From Madurella fahalii (lineage: Eukaryota > Ascomycota > Sordariomycetes > Sordariales): a stretch of 64,000 nt of DNA. Shown one piece after another: positions 12,568-23,915 of the stretch. The stretch spans positions 1,302,001 to 1,366,000 of the forward strand of contig CM056875.1 in assembly GCA_029876055.1 (NCBI GenBank), read 5' to 3'. Under the pieces are notes generated by a model that was not told the origin of the DNA, made no database searches, and worked only from the letters and a program-made list of their open reading frames with translations. Each line of letters starts with the position of its first letter. Position 1 is the first letter of the stretch. The position numbers and the translations under genes are program-made.

Positions 12568-13989
12568 AAGTTGAAGGTGAGGCCGAGGCTGAGATTGGGC
12601 TTGGGACGGGGGATGAGGGTGGGATGATGAATGGGGATGGCGATGTGGACAACGAAGGCCGGATTAGGGGTTGGGAGGAGCGTCGGGATGATGATGAGGA
12701 CGATGATTACGATTATGATCACGCGAGGGATGCCAGAGACTACGAGGGCAGGGACTACGAGGGCAGAGACTACGAGGCGGGAGAGCAGCATGGGCCTGCA
12801 AGCTACGCTCACCCTGACGACGTCCCGCCCGACGACAGAGTCGAGCTTATGGAGCGGCTGTGCGACTTGGTGCAGAGGCTGTCGATGGGGAGGGTGGGAG
12901 GCGGGATGGAGACGGATGTAATTGATGTGCTGCATGCCAAGGTGGATGAGATGGAGGAGATTTTGCTGATGGCCGAGGACGTGACTCGAGCTGAGGCCGA
13001 GGCGGAAGCTGAAGCCGAAGCAGGAGCAGAAGCAGAAGCAGAAGCAGAAACAGAAGCAAATCCACAGCTGGAAGAGGATCAGTCTAGGTCCAAGTTCGAG
13101 TCCAGGCCTGGGTCCGACACGGGGAGGCAAAACAAGGAGGAGAGGCCAATGTCAAGGGCAGAGAGCGGTCAGTCATCGCCGCCTAGGGTCACAGAGCAGG
13201 ATGTCTTTGGCCGGGTGACTCCGCCGCATTGGCTCATGTCGTCTATGGGGCACTCTGAGCTGTCAATCTCGCCGACGCGGTCACACCCGGAGCTCGCTGC
13301 GGCAACGAACGAGGCGCTGGAGGCTGCTAAGGAAGCTGCTCTAGCCCAGGCCGAAGCCGCCGAGCGCGTGGCTATCGAGGCTGAGGCACTGAGTTCTAAG
13401 CTGGAGAAGGTGGTGAAGAATCTGCTGGCGAGGAAGGAAGAGTCAGATGTAAGTCTAACGTGCTCGTCCTTCCCTATCTGCTATTATATGCTAACCTCCT
13501 CAGCACCTCCACTCCATCCTACTCGAACGCGCCGAAGCTGCCGCATCCCGGATCTTAGACCTCGAAAAAGAGGTAACCGACCTGTACGTCTTCCACTTCC
13601 CCTCTTTCCTTGCTTGCCATAGCACTCTAACACTCCCCCACAGAGAAGACGACATCCTCTCCAACGAATCCGAGCTCCGCCACCTCCGCCTCAAGATCCG
13701 CGCCGTCGAGACGCTCTGCTACGAGTTCGTCCCGCCCGACGCCGATCCGGAGCTATTCCAGAGCATCGAGAACTGGAAGGCCGACTGGGTGCTAATCCGG
13801 GACCGGATGCTGGAGCGCAAGAAGGACCGCAAGGAGCGTCGCCTGCGGCTGCACCGTGCGGGATCCCTGATCGACGCCAACGCGCAGGAGGACAATGGGG
13901 ATGGGGAATCGACACTTACGAGTTTGGGCGGCTTGTCCATGTCTGTTTCGCTGCTGGGAATTCCCAGTAAGAATCCGAGGAAGAGATGA
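11742..13989 (+). CDS. Acidic, low-complexity coiled-coil protein of unknown function
   Basis: A 710-aa protein from exons 11742-13448, 13504-13583 and 13644-13989, with all junctions in frame. I do not recognise a named family. The first 260 residues are Ser/Pro/Asn-rich and disordered, with an Asn/Ser tract (codons for about 12112-12168). Residues 215-370 are extremely acidic, with a Gly-Glu repeat (GEGEGEGEGE) and three near-identical RDYEG units. A conserved-looking helical block follows (ELMERLCDLVQRLSMG, VDEMEEILLMAED), then an Ala/Glu heptad stretch and a long coiled coil that crosses both introns (EAAERVAIEAEALSSKLEKV to ELRHLRLKIRAVETLCYEF). A basic stretch (RDRMLERKKDRKERRLRL) lies near the C-terminus. 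This layout suggests a scaffold, for instance at spindle pole or cortex, but that is inference only. Confidence 0.8.
12536..12570 (+). repeat. GGTGAG microsatellite in coding sequence
   Basis: Five to six tandem GGTGAG hexamers encode alternating Gly-Glu in the acidic part of the coiled-coil protein. The hexamer length keeps the reading frame when copy number changes. Confidence 0.85.
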
Positions 13990-14720
13990 AGGGATCATGA
14001 CGGAGGGGGATGAGTGATGAATGACTGAGGATGTGATGTGACGGGCGATGATGAAAGGGGTGGGCCTCTCCTTTTCTCCTTTTTTTTTCGGCTGCTTTGG
14101 GTCCCGGTCCCACATGGGGTGCATCTGTCGCATCTGTCAGCATTGATTGATACCCTTGGAGTACAGCTGGCATAGCATGACATGGCATGATACAGCATAG
14201 CATAAGCATAGCAAGTCTAGATTTACGGAATGGACGGTAATCGCGTACTCCCTTTCATCCAGGATCCGAACGTCGCTTCTTGTAGTATATGTGTTGAGAG
14301 CGCGTTTCTAGATGTACGAAGTCTTTGCCATACCATACCCCAAGTTATAGAGAACACTAAGCATAACATCAAGCGAGGGGGCTAGGGAAGAAAGAAACAG
14401 GAAAGGAAATAGCGAGTGGCAGGTCGATAATAATAATAACAATACGTTAGCCTCCTGTAGATCTAATGACCATTAGTTAGATGGCTAGAATTGTCGTAAA
14501 AGAAGATTCTTTATATGCAACAGCGCAGTGAGATAGCTGACACGATTCCGGGAAAAAGAGCAGAAGTAGGTAAAGCGCTCTTCAAGTGTATTCGCCTAAT
14601 TCTACGAAATTTCACACTTCTCCAATAAGTCAACGAGCCATAGACATTAGCCAGACGTCTTTCCCGCTTTCTACCCCTTTCCTCACCTCCCCCCTATCCA
14701 ACCCCATCCCATCTCGCTAT
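13990..14720. other. Convergent 3' intergenic region
   Basis: About 0.7 kb between the stop of the coiled-coil gene (plus) and that of the transporter (minus). It contains short imperfect repeats of 'gcatagcat' type near 14172-14212 and AT-rich stretches expected of two facing 3' UTRs. No gene is seen. Confidence 0.4.
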
Positions 14721-16839
14721 TCACACTCCCCCACCCCCATCCCTCTCCGCGACCTTCTCCCTTAGCGCCTCCTTCTCCCTCCATTCGAAACCCTCAGCAT
14801 TCGGTAAGACCGGCTTCTCCACGTGCTGTCTAAACAGATATCTCCGCCAGAAATACGCCGCCTGCTTCGCCCCGTACGCGACCTGCCTCCTCAACGGGAC
14901 ATCAAACACGCTGTCGAGCTCCTCGAGCGTCTTCTCCTTGGTTTCGGGCACGAAGAAGAGCACGAGGAAGAAGCCGATGATATTCCAGCCGGCATACCAC
15001 CCGAACCCGCCCTGGGGCCTGAAGGCTGTCAACATGCTCGGCCAGGTCACGGCCAGGATGAAGTTAAAGAACCACGTCGTCGCCGTAGCCAGGGACATGC
15101 CGATAGGGCGGATATACAGCGGGTATGCCTCGGCAGAGTACGTGAACGGCACGGGCCCCTCGCCGGGGGAGTAGACCACGCCAAAGAGGTAGATGCCGAG
15201 GGCGATGCACCCGATGTGCGCGGGCGAGTCGTCAGGGATCCAGAAGGAGAAGCCCGTGAAGAACATGAATAGTGCCATCAGGGGGAAGGTGGTGAGCAGG
15301 AGGTTGCGGCGGCCAAAGGTGTCGATTGTGTAGAAGGCGGGCAGGGCGAATAGCCAGTTGATGACGCCAAAGCCGAGGGACGCGGCGAGCGCAGCGACTT
15401 CGGAGTACCCGGCCGTGCGGAAGATTTCAGAGCTGGCGTGGGGGAAGACAAGTTAGAGAGGCTCAAAGCATGGTTTCTCGACTGGGCGGGCGTGCGGTAC
15501 CTGAAGTATGCAATAACGTTTACACCACAGAACTGCTGCATAAACATGACGATCTCGGACGCAACCATTGCGTTGCGGTTGCGGCGGATCGTGAAGAGTT
15601 CCTTGAAGCGGCTGCTGCTGCTCCCGAGGGACATGGCCTGCTTCTCGGCTTGGAGCAGGGTGTGGGTATAGAAGAGGTCGCGGGCGGCCTGGACTTTCTC
15701 GTAGCGGAGTTGGCAGACCGAGGCGAATGCATCGGTATGGCGGTCCTTGGTGAGGTACCAGCGGGGGGATTCCGGGCAGAGGTATGCGAGCGCGCAGACC
15801 ACCACCGCGGGGATCATGGCCGAGCCCATCATGAGGCGCCAGTTGAGGCCCAGCTGGATGCCGCTGTCGGGGACGAAGTAGAAGGCTAGATCGGCGACGT
15901 ATCCCAGCATGATGCCGAAGGCAGTCCACATTTGCCATTGCTTGGTGGTAGAGGTTAGCTAAGCCTGGGATTGCGTCAGGGGGGATCAGCGGCCGACGAC
16001 ACTTACCATGACGAGGGCGCCTCGGAGCTTCGGGGGGAGCACTCGGCTGCAAAGATGGGCGTGGTTGCCGATTTTGGGCCTATGCCAAACCCGAGTAAAA
16101 AGCGCGCGATGAACATGTGGTACCAGTTGTTCGTGAAAGCCTGCCAGAAACACGCCAGGGCGCTCACCAGGCAGGAGATGAAGATTGTCCCTCGACGCCC
16201 AAAGTACTTGTTCATGGGATCCGTGACCCAGCAGCCAACCACGGCACAGCAGAGGTACGGGGCACCGTTGACGAGGCCCACGAGCCATGTGTCACGCTGG
16301 CTGGTTGAGCCGATGCCGAACTGGACCTTGTAGAAGATCTGTGCTCCGTTTACCACAGTCTCGTCCATGCCCTGGACAGCTGCGCAAAGAGAGCAGACTG
16401 AAGGTGTGCAAGTCAGTGGTGTTCTAGGGATACATTGGCGAGAATTGGTTAAGTACGTACTGACAATAACCCAGTAGAGCATTCGGGGGTTCGACCACTT
16501 GTGGGTTGTCTCACGTTCAAGCACCTCCCTTTCGCGGTCAGTGAGCCCCGGGATGGTATCGTATCGGGTCTGGTCCCCGGCAATCATGGCGCCGAGGCGG
16601 AAGGCGCGCATGTCCTCGTCGCTCGTCAGGCCAGCCAGCCGGGCGTAGTCCTCCCCCATAGCCGCGAGACGTTCCGGGGGAAGGCCGGTCAGCGGGTTAG
16701 CAAGCTTCTGGGAGAGCTTCAGGCGTTGTTTGACAACATCGTCCTGCTCCGAGCCATTGATGTGGTCATGATGTCCAAACTCAGTTCGCGACTCGGACGA
16801 GCTGGACCGGTGTCCCTTGGCCGGCTCGGTATAGGCCAT
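14721..16839 (-). CDS. Sugar-type MFS transporter with a one-base frame break
   Basis: Twelve-helix major facilitator of the sugar/polyol porter family, plasma membrane in most relatives. Exons are 16839-16461, 16397-16007, 15940-15501 and 15432-14721; about 640 aa if the frame were whole. Family signatures are present: CPESPRWYLTKDR, FMQQFCGVNVIAYF, GEGPVPFTYSAEAYPL and the terminal PETKEKTLEELD. A long hydrophilic N-terminus (about 125 residues) precedes the first helix. The frame is lost in exon 2 at a run of six G on the plus strand (16032-16037): upstream reads FGIGPKSATTPIFAAECSP, while the conserved PPKLRGALVM follows only in the next frame, and exon 3 (QWQMWTAFGIMLGY) also needs that frame. 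One base appears missing. This may be a homopolymer assembly error or a true pseudogene; the rest of the gene shows no decay, which favours error. Substrate is not readable. Confidence 0.85.
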
Positions 16840-17968
16840 GATTAAGGGGTTATGTCGGTTCGGATACTTTACCCGAGCGAGACACGACGTCAGCAGGTTA
16901 GAAGTTTCCCTTATTCGCCGGATGATAAGGGGTTTGGGAGGGTGGGTGGTCTCCGGGGGCCAGGGGAATGGGTAGAGATGGGAAAGAGATTGGGAACTAG
17001 AAGAAATGGGGGTCGAAAGCCCGCGCCAACTATATCTGCCTTCAGAGACAGGGTCGAAGGAGCACGTTGAATGTAGGGTTTAGGTCCCCGCAACTGCCAT
17101 CCGGTCACTCACCTATTCAACCGGACTGTCCAAGGGTCCGCGGCGGGCAGGGACACGGCAGGACGGGATCCTGACGGTGCTCCCGATCCCCTGCCGGGGA
17201 AGATGGCGATTCGACCTACCCAACGAGGCATGTATCGACGTCATTGGAGTTGCACTAAGGGCAATGGATGGAAGGCACTGTTTGACAGGACCAGTTAGCT
17301 AATATTGGCAAGGCAGTTAAACGGTCGCACTTCTTTGCAGCTCACTCGCAAACAGTGCCCGGTATTTTCTCGGGAGGATTCGAGATCAGCGCCGTGTGTG
17401 CTGCCCTGCCGTTGTGGGAATAACGAACTGATGACCGAGGGCTGCATGATGACGTTGATCGCTTATTGGTGGTCGCCCAAGAAGTACGACGTCAGTTCAA
17501 GCTTTCACCACCCCGGCCGCCTGCCCGGGCGGGAGGGGTAAATCCGAGCGTGGAGACAACAAGTCGGTGAGGTGAGGCCACGAGGGGAATAGGGGCGTTT
17601 TTGAAACCACAATTCGCCAAACCTCAGTCCACAAACAGGGGGTGTCTGCGGGGAGTGCCAAGTCACGGATGTCGGCAGAGCTCTAGCCTTCTCCCACACG
17701 GGATGCACTGTCAAAGTGTCAATGTACTGCATGTACAGTAATAGAGACAAAACTAGTGCCATATGGAGTGCCATGTTACACGACACGAGCATCTCGTCGC
17801 CCTACCAATCTGGAGAATGTCCCGAGTTCGACCTCTTGGCCACCCCTTCAGCCAAATCCAGGCAAGATCCAAAACGAGTGGTTAAGGTCAGCTTAGTCAC
17901 ACAAATACTCCCAATCAAGCCCGCATATACTCGGAACCCCAGAACATACGGCTCGCAGTGCCGCTCCT
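16840..17968. promoter_or_regulatory. Upstream region of the transporter gene
   Basis: About 1.1 kb between the start of the transporter and the 3' end of the next minus-strand gene. It should hold the transporter promoter. No convincing ORF or named site was found. Confidence 0.4.
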
Positions 17969-20083
17969 CTATTTCGAATCCATGTACTCGCCCCAAGTCC
18001 GGTTCCATCCGGCCTGATCAACCACCACCGGCACCCTCCGTCCAGCAACGCCGCGCCGGTCAGGGCCGCCGGCCAACGAGGCTGACCGTCTCTCTCTGTC
18101 GCGATCTCTTCTCTCCTTTTCCCTGTCTCTTCCCCTACCCTTAGCGTCCCTATCCCGATCCCTATCTCGCTCTCTATCCCTGTCCTTGTCCCTGTCCCTA
18201 TCTCTATCTCGATCCCTACCTCGTTCTCGTTCCCTGTCCCGTTCCCTCTCTCGCTCCCGCTCCCGCTCCCAGCCCCGAGAGATGCTCCGTTTCTGTGCCG
18301 CCGGCACCCCTGTATCAGACGGCGACCGCGCCATGGGCACCGTGTAGCCCCTCTCGAGACCCATCAAACCGACTACAGAGTGTCGATGATTAGCACTAGC
18401 TGGTGACAATAGCGACGTTGACGGTGTCAATGGACCGGCGGTATTGCGCCGACGGGAGCTCGGCGGCGGGGGCCGGGTAGTCAAATGTGGAGGATCGCGC
18501 CTGGCCTGGCCATCACGGTAGTAGCTAGGGCCGCTCTCCCTCTCCCTCTCCCTATCACGCTCGCTTCGTCTGCGGTCGTCGTCGGCTGATTGCCCTATTT
18601 GAGATGATGATGGGGAAGGGATGCCAGTTGAGGACCTGTCCGGCGGCCGGTACCGCGACCGAGGGCTTGATGCTCTTGATACTGAGGGTCGGCGGTCGCT
18701 GTCGCTGGCAACAGAGGGTGTTTTGCTGGGTATGGGATGCGGTGGCTGGGCAGCTCCGATCGCCAATTTGAGAGCCTCGTCGAATAGTTCGCGGGACCTC
18801 CAATCCGGTTTCTCCGGCAAGAGGCGACGAGAAATCTGTTTAGGCAACCGCTCCGGCTTGCCATCAAGCAGGCTATCGGCATTGATAGGGAGGGTTTCCA
18901 CAATCCTTGCCAGTCGCCGCGCTTCGTCATCTGGATGCGCCCGGACGGCGAGCGTCATCCATTGCGTCCATCCCAGGAGAGTCAACCCTGGAATCGTCGG
19001 CCGGAACCTTGCCTCTACCGGCACCAGGTAATATTCGCAACCGAGGTGGTGGTACAGATCTGCTATCTTTGTGTGCGGTCCTCCGGAGCTGTTGCGGAAA
19101 ATGTCTGCCCGAGCATGAGTATGCCGGCGTCGTGGCCGCTTCAACGATGGAGGAAGACGAACCTGGAAAGGGAAACATCTCGGCGTCAAGCTTGTGGTGG
19201 GAGTAAAATGCTGCCATCTTCTCTGGCGTAATTACCGCTGTCTTCTGCGGCATGAACTCGTCCATCTGCGTCTCTAAGTCAGCTCCCGTCCCGCTTTTAT
19301 TTACTGAGCATCGACTTACAAGATACCTGCCAAGGCCCTTGATAACTTGGTCCCACCTCTTCGTTGGAAGACCCTGCTGATCAAACAGCACCCCCCATTT
19401 CAGGTCGACGGCGCTAATCTCTATGGGCGAGCTTGGGTTCGTACTAGATTGGAGCGGGGGAACCGTGTTATTCCATTGGATGCTGGCTTGCGTCTTAGGG
19501 GACAATGCTGGTGGGTCTGGTGGCCTCCCCATCTGCTGAGAGATATAAGCGCCACGGTTAAAGGAGGAACTAGCTGGCGGTGATGTGACTGATCCAGCAT
19601 GCATATTTGATGGCTGCTGTGTCTGCCCGATATCCTTGGCACCGGAACCAGAAGGACTTCCGAACTGTCCTACTGCAAACGGCGTTAGCGCTTAGTAGCC
19701 GATTAGGAACCGGGGAGTATCATACACTCCTCTTTGATCATCTTTCTGATTTCGGCAAGCATGTCCAGAGATTGGGGACGTGTTGGAGACCTAGGAGGTT
19801 CACCAACACCGGCAACTGTTATGGCTTCGTCCGGGTTTGACTTAACGGGCATCGTCTTTCCGCCCTCCTGTCCCTCGGCCTCTACATCAGACTCATCATA
19901 CGACTCGCTGTCTGGGTCGACTTCTTCAAGATCGGACTCATCGTCTTCGCATTGATCGTGGACCGTCGGGCGAGGAGATGGCGAAAAGGCGAAGACACCC
20001 ACGTTCTCGGTGAAGGGCTTTGTTGGCGGCGTCGGAGGCGTCGCTAGCCATGTATCCCAATCTGGTGATTGGAAGGAAGCCAT
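17969..20083 (-). CDS. DUF7514-type protein with Arg/Asp/Glu-repeat tail
   Basis: A 649-aa protein from exons 20083-19726, 19672-19320, 19265-19163 and 19104-17969. Residues about 207-365 match my memory of the fungal domain DUF7514: KWGVLFDQQGLPTKRW, ITPEKMAAFYSHHKL, CEYYLVPVEARFRPTIPGL, WTQWMTLAVRAHPDDEARRL and LPKQISRRLLP. The domain's function is unknown to me. The N-terminus is acidic and disordered (CEDDESDLEEVDPDSESY). The C-terminal third is Ser/Pro/Arg-rich and ends in a long run of alternating Arg with Asp or Glu (codons about 18090-18270), like that of U1-70K-type splicing proteins; such tails often drive RNA-granule or nuclear-speckle assembly. For intron 2 (19266-19319) I placed the acceptor so that RYL joins MDEFMPQK. 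That intron is 54 nt with no in-frame stop, so retention would add 18 residues. Intron 3 has a non-consensus GTTCGT donor. Confidence 0.82.
18085..18275 (-). repeat. Arg-Asp / Arg-Glu codon repeat
   Basis: Imperfect hexamer-like repeat on the plus strand (tctctatc / tccctgtc variants) that encodes the Arg/Asp/Glu run on the minus strand in the DUF7514-type gene. Confidence 0.8.
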
Positions 20084-22770
20084 GTTTAACTATGGGAAGA
20101 AACACAGTCGGCTCAAGGAATCAACGGCCGACCATGGGTCGGCATAAAATACTACAACACTGGCGAATTGCAAGGGATCATGAGGCAGAAGCGTCCACCA
20201 ACAAGAAACGGAAGGTGAAACAGGACGGGTGCCATAGATATACCCCAACCTAACCACCCCTACGAGTAATGTTTCCACTGCTTTGGCCCAGGAGCTAAGA
20301 TCGACCTGGACCTCACATCGGCTGGCCTAACGACTATGGCCCGGGCAACAGTTGCAGCCACCCGTGCGAACCAAGGCCCGGTGATCCATGGGTTCGCCTC
20401 GTTTTGTCATCGGTTAGTATTGGTGAGCATGTCCCACTAACTCCGACCTCCCCGGGAAATACGAAAGTCCAGAATCCAGAATGCATGCCTGCCTTGACCT
20501 CCAATATACAATTCGGTACGGCAACGTGGACCCCACCAATTCTCCTATCCCCGATGTGGCGCACCCAACCCACCCTAACCTTCGCTGCCTCGCATCGCCC
20601 CAATCAAAAAGCTGCCGCGGCCTTTGGCAAGTTGGGAAAAGGTTGTCCGACGCACAACATGACGCAGCAGTTACCATACATAGGTAATGTAGTGTATACT
20701 TAGACTTGTACTAGAGAGAATCGAGAGAATCAAAGATCCCTGCGCGCCACGAGCCATAGGGTTAACTCGGGATGGAGGGAGTTGTCGCCATCCCTCTATC
20801 ACCCTTCTCGCTCACAGCCTCACACAACCATATAAACCGGGCGGGGTCATACGCCCGATCAACTACTGACCAAAAATCTCTACATCCAGCTCTGCTGCCC
20901 TGCGTCAAACACCCCCAACCATTGGCGGCGCGGAGTATCCTAAACACAGCAAAAAGCAAATTCAATGCGATGCAGCACGTAATGTCTTTTGATTTCTCAC
21001 GTGCGCCCGGCACAGAAATTCTACCGCCGAATTGCCGAGTCTGGAACATTCGCATGATCACTGGGCATAGCTGGGCATAGCTGGGCATAGCTGGGCATAG
21101 CTGGGCATAGCTGGGCATAGCTGGGCATAGCTGGGCATAGCGGTCACAACGTAGGGTGTCTTTCCAGCCCTCATATCCCTTCCTTTGTTTCTATCTTCTC
21201 TCCTCGAGGAGCTCAACGGTCCCAATGTTCGAATATCCGTCAACTTGGAGACTCATCAGTATCGCCACCGAGGCAATGCCGCAAGCAAATTAAAGTAAGG
21301 TGGGCATCCAGTAATTTTACACGAGCATACCGCATACCCCCTCTCAGCACGTCTACTTTGCGGCATCTATCATGACGTAATTTGCTAAAGGCAAAGTCGG
21401 AGGCGCAGCTGTAATCCTTGAACGAATCATAACATTGATCTCTGCTCTCGGTCAAGGCTGCACAGCATCTAGTAAGACTATTTCTTTTTATTGTAAAAAA
21501 TACAGCCTACCCAAGGTGCTCCAAAGGGCGCAATGCTCGGTTTCGCAACCGGGGAAGTTGCCTGTGGCCCGCGATTCGGTCGGCAAATTTCCAATGTCCC
21601 AATGGCGCAATACAGCTGGACCTGCCAGTACCATCCGTAGTCTGCACATATGGAACCCGGAGAGTGCGGAGAAACCCTGCTGGCTGCAAGGCGGGAAGCG
21701 GAATACCGCAATACCTTGTGTGAGTGGTTGTGTACGAGCAGGCGGGATGGGGAGCTGCAAGGCCCACACCCGATGCAAGCTCCACGTCGGGCTGTACGGT
21801 ATGTGTGTGCGTATTCCTTAACAAGCTGGGCAACCGCCCAATGCCCCAGGTAACCCAGCTCTGCAACCACCCGCCCCGATGGTCCGCCTTGCACCACTCA
21901 CACACACACTCTCGCCCTCTTCCAAGTCAGACTTGACATTTCGTCGTCTGATAAGGTGTCTCTTAATGATACGAAAATACCTTATCCAAGGCTGAGAAGG
22001 AGCTCGGTGTCTACATCTAATCCGAGCCCGCAACGCCCTGACCTGGATCGCTACATGTTGCTCCAAAAATGCCGGCCGAACCGTACGTCGCCCGCAAAAT
22101 ACCCCTCCATAATTCAGCCGTCTTTGAAATTTTATTTTGGGAATTGTTAAGGACGCGTACGCTATAGCAGGCTGCATTCCAGCTTCGTCTAGCGGGGAAA
22201 CGATCTTGGACTTCTTATGGTGGGCGAGGCCATGCCAACAGGTGATCTTGGCGAAACTTTGGCGACACTCGCAGCCTAGTTCCCAAGTCTATACATCGGT
22301 CACGTTCTTATCCTGAGAGATGGGGAGCAAATCAAGCTATTGTGAATCCGGTGTGCTACTAGCTACTCAGGGGTTATTGCGTTGGGAAAGAATCCATCGT
22401 TCAGATTCACTCCCTTCGGTTTGATTCCGGCCCTTGTTCGCCTTGCCCGTCTTTGTCATCGTTCAACTTCCGGATGTGGGCAATGCTTGTCCAGTAATCA
22501 ACAACCTCCTCCCTAGTGTACTACCCGCGGGAACCGGTGGTCCTTGCCCAACCCATGGGGACCTAAAAATAGAGACGTGTGGGGAAACTACCAAATGAAA
22601 GGAAAATCAGGCAGATGGTGGGGCTACTGTGAAAATTGCTGTGATCCCGCCAAGCTCGTCCCTCGAGGGGGCTACGCCAACGATACCACGGGGATAAATG
22701 GGGGGCTGAGGCATGCTCGCTGCCAAACGAAGGTCACAGCCCCTGTTGCCTCAGCAGGGCTACCAGCGTA
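20084..22770. other. Intergenic region upstream of the DUF7514-type gene
   Basis: About 2.7 kb between the start of the DUF7514-type gene and the stop of the Stc1-like gene, both minus strand. It holds the promoter of the former, the 3' UTR of the latter, and the decamer array at 21061-21140. ORFs here start without ATG or translate the array and look non-coding. Confidence 0.4.
21061..21140. repeat. Tandem decamer array, 8 perfect copies of CTGGGCATAG
   Basis: Eight uninterrupted identical 10-bp units span 80 bases. Perfect identity suggests recent expansion or slippage. It lies about 1 kb upstream of the DUF7514-type start and 1.6 kb beyond the Stc1-like stop. Ten is close to one helical turn, so any protein bound to each unit would face the same side of DNA. 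Confidence 0.97.
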
Positions 22771-23915
22771 TTAGACATTCCACGTAATGCCGTCGTCTAA
22801 CTCCGGGTTTAGGCCATCATTATCGTCGCCCGCCACGATCGGAATGTCGTATTTCAAATAGTCCGGAAGCTGGGGCGGTCGCTTACGTTGACTCTGCCGG
22901 GAGATATTAATGCTTAACTTTGGTGTGCATCAGGGGGTGCTCACTTACCGGTTTGGCCCATCCTTTCCTTCCAAGGTTCTTGGGCTTCTGAGCTCGCGTC
23001 GTTGCCGTCGTTGGGTGTGCGCTGCTGGAGGTGACTGTTGGCGCCTTGACCATGCGTGTATGTTCACCATTCGGACCCCAGACGTCAAAGGAGACCGGCC
23101 ACAGGCCCTGTGGGGTGATCCAGGTGTCGGCAGCATGGGCGTCATCGGTTTGGGTAGTCAAAGTACCCGAGGTGGAAGTCAAAGGCCCATCCATGTCTGG
23201 AAGGAACCAATGCGGCGCTTTGTTTGGGAATCCACGGAGATGGGGAGGGATAACGTTGGTAAGAATAGGGTCATTATCGATCGAGTCTTCTTGGCTGTTT
23301 CCCAGTGTGCAGAAGTCGTCTTTCTGCAGGTCGGACAGTGGCTGCGTGGAAATCAATCCCGAACTCCCGTCTTCAGTCACGGAGACAGACTAATACAGCT
23401 GTCATTATTTCAGTTATCAAACATGGCGAGAAAGATTCGTTACCTCGGTGATGTGGAAGCGCTTGGATTCGCCGTCGAATGCTGTCTCATCGCTCGAGTG
23501 CCCGGGGCGCCATGATCGAAAATCGATCTCCTCGGGCGACAACTGGGCCCCAGGAGGTGGCAGCGCTTCTCCAACTTCCTGCATGACCTGCCAAGAGGTG
23601 CAGTCAATGCACCACTAATAGATAAGCTCATGTAAGAATCAATTACACAAAGGAGCAATGGGTCCTCACCTCCTTCCCGCTACGTCTAGTGTTCTTACTA
23701 AAGTAGCGCAACTCCCTCACACGGTTGCAGGGTCCCTGACACTGAAGCTCAGGAGTATTGGGCTTAGAATGCTCTATGCATTGGATGCCGGAGTTGTTGG
23801 GGGACACAAGCTTCTCCTTCAGGCGTTTCTCATATTTCTGGAGCTGGTTCCGCGAGAATTTGCCACGAGGCATCCACTTGCAATGGGCCGTGCACCAGAC
23901 GCGATCGGCCACCAT
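22771..23915 (-). CDS. Stc1-like zinc-binding domain protein
   Basis: A 326-aa protein from four exons: 23915-23670, 23614-23444, 23389-22949 and 22893-22771, all phase 0. The N-terminal about 90 residues resemble the Stc1 domain: paired cysteines with a following CKWMPRGKFSRNQL and later CNRVRELRYFSKNTRR. Candidate zinc ligands are C8, C12, C46, H49, C59, C63, C84 and C87; the last two (WCIDC) come from exon 2, which supports the first splice. In fission yeast, Stc1 links the RNAi complex RITS to the CLRC H3K9 methyltransferase. The remaining 230 residues are polar and poorly conserved in appearance, with SWRPGHSSDETAFDGESKRF, LPDMDGPLTSTSG and a basic RAQKPKNLGRKGW, ending in an acidic tail. 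The role of Stc1-domain proteins in filamentous fungi is unclear to me; function is inferred from domain resemblance only. Confidence 0.78.

Noticed and set aside
12363..13130. Long minus-strand ORF of 255 codons opposite the acidic coiled-coil gene
   Set aside because: It is the antisense of Gly/Glu/Asp repeats and translates to hydrophobic low complexity; the plus-strand gene has introns and coiled-coil conservation.
20772..21243. Repetitive ORFs translating the decamer array (YAQLCPAMPS units)
   Set aside because: Pure translation of the 10-bp tandem repeat; frame is open only because the unit lacks stops.
22415..22440. tRNA-like T-arm (GGTTTGATTCC)
   Set aside because: The flanking bases do not pair into a T stem and no A box lies at the right distance.
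22544..22774. ORF with four cysteines just downstream of the Stc1-like gene
   Set aside because: It begins with TTG, overlaps the stop of the Stc1-like gene on the other strand and lies in its probable 3' UTR.
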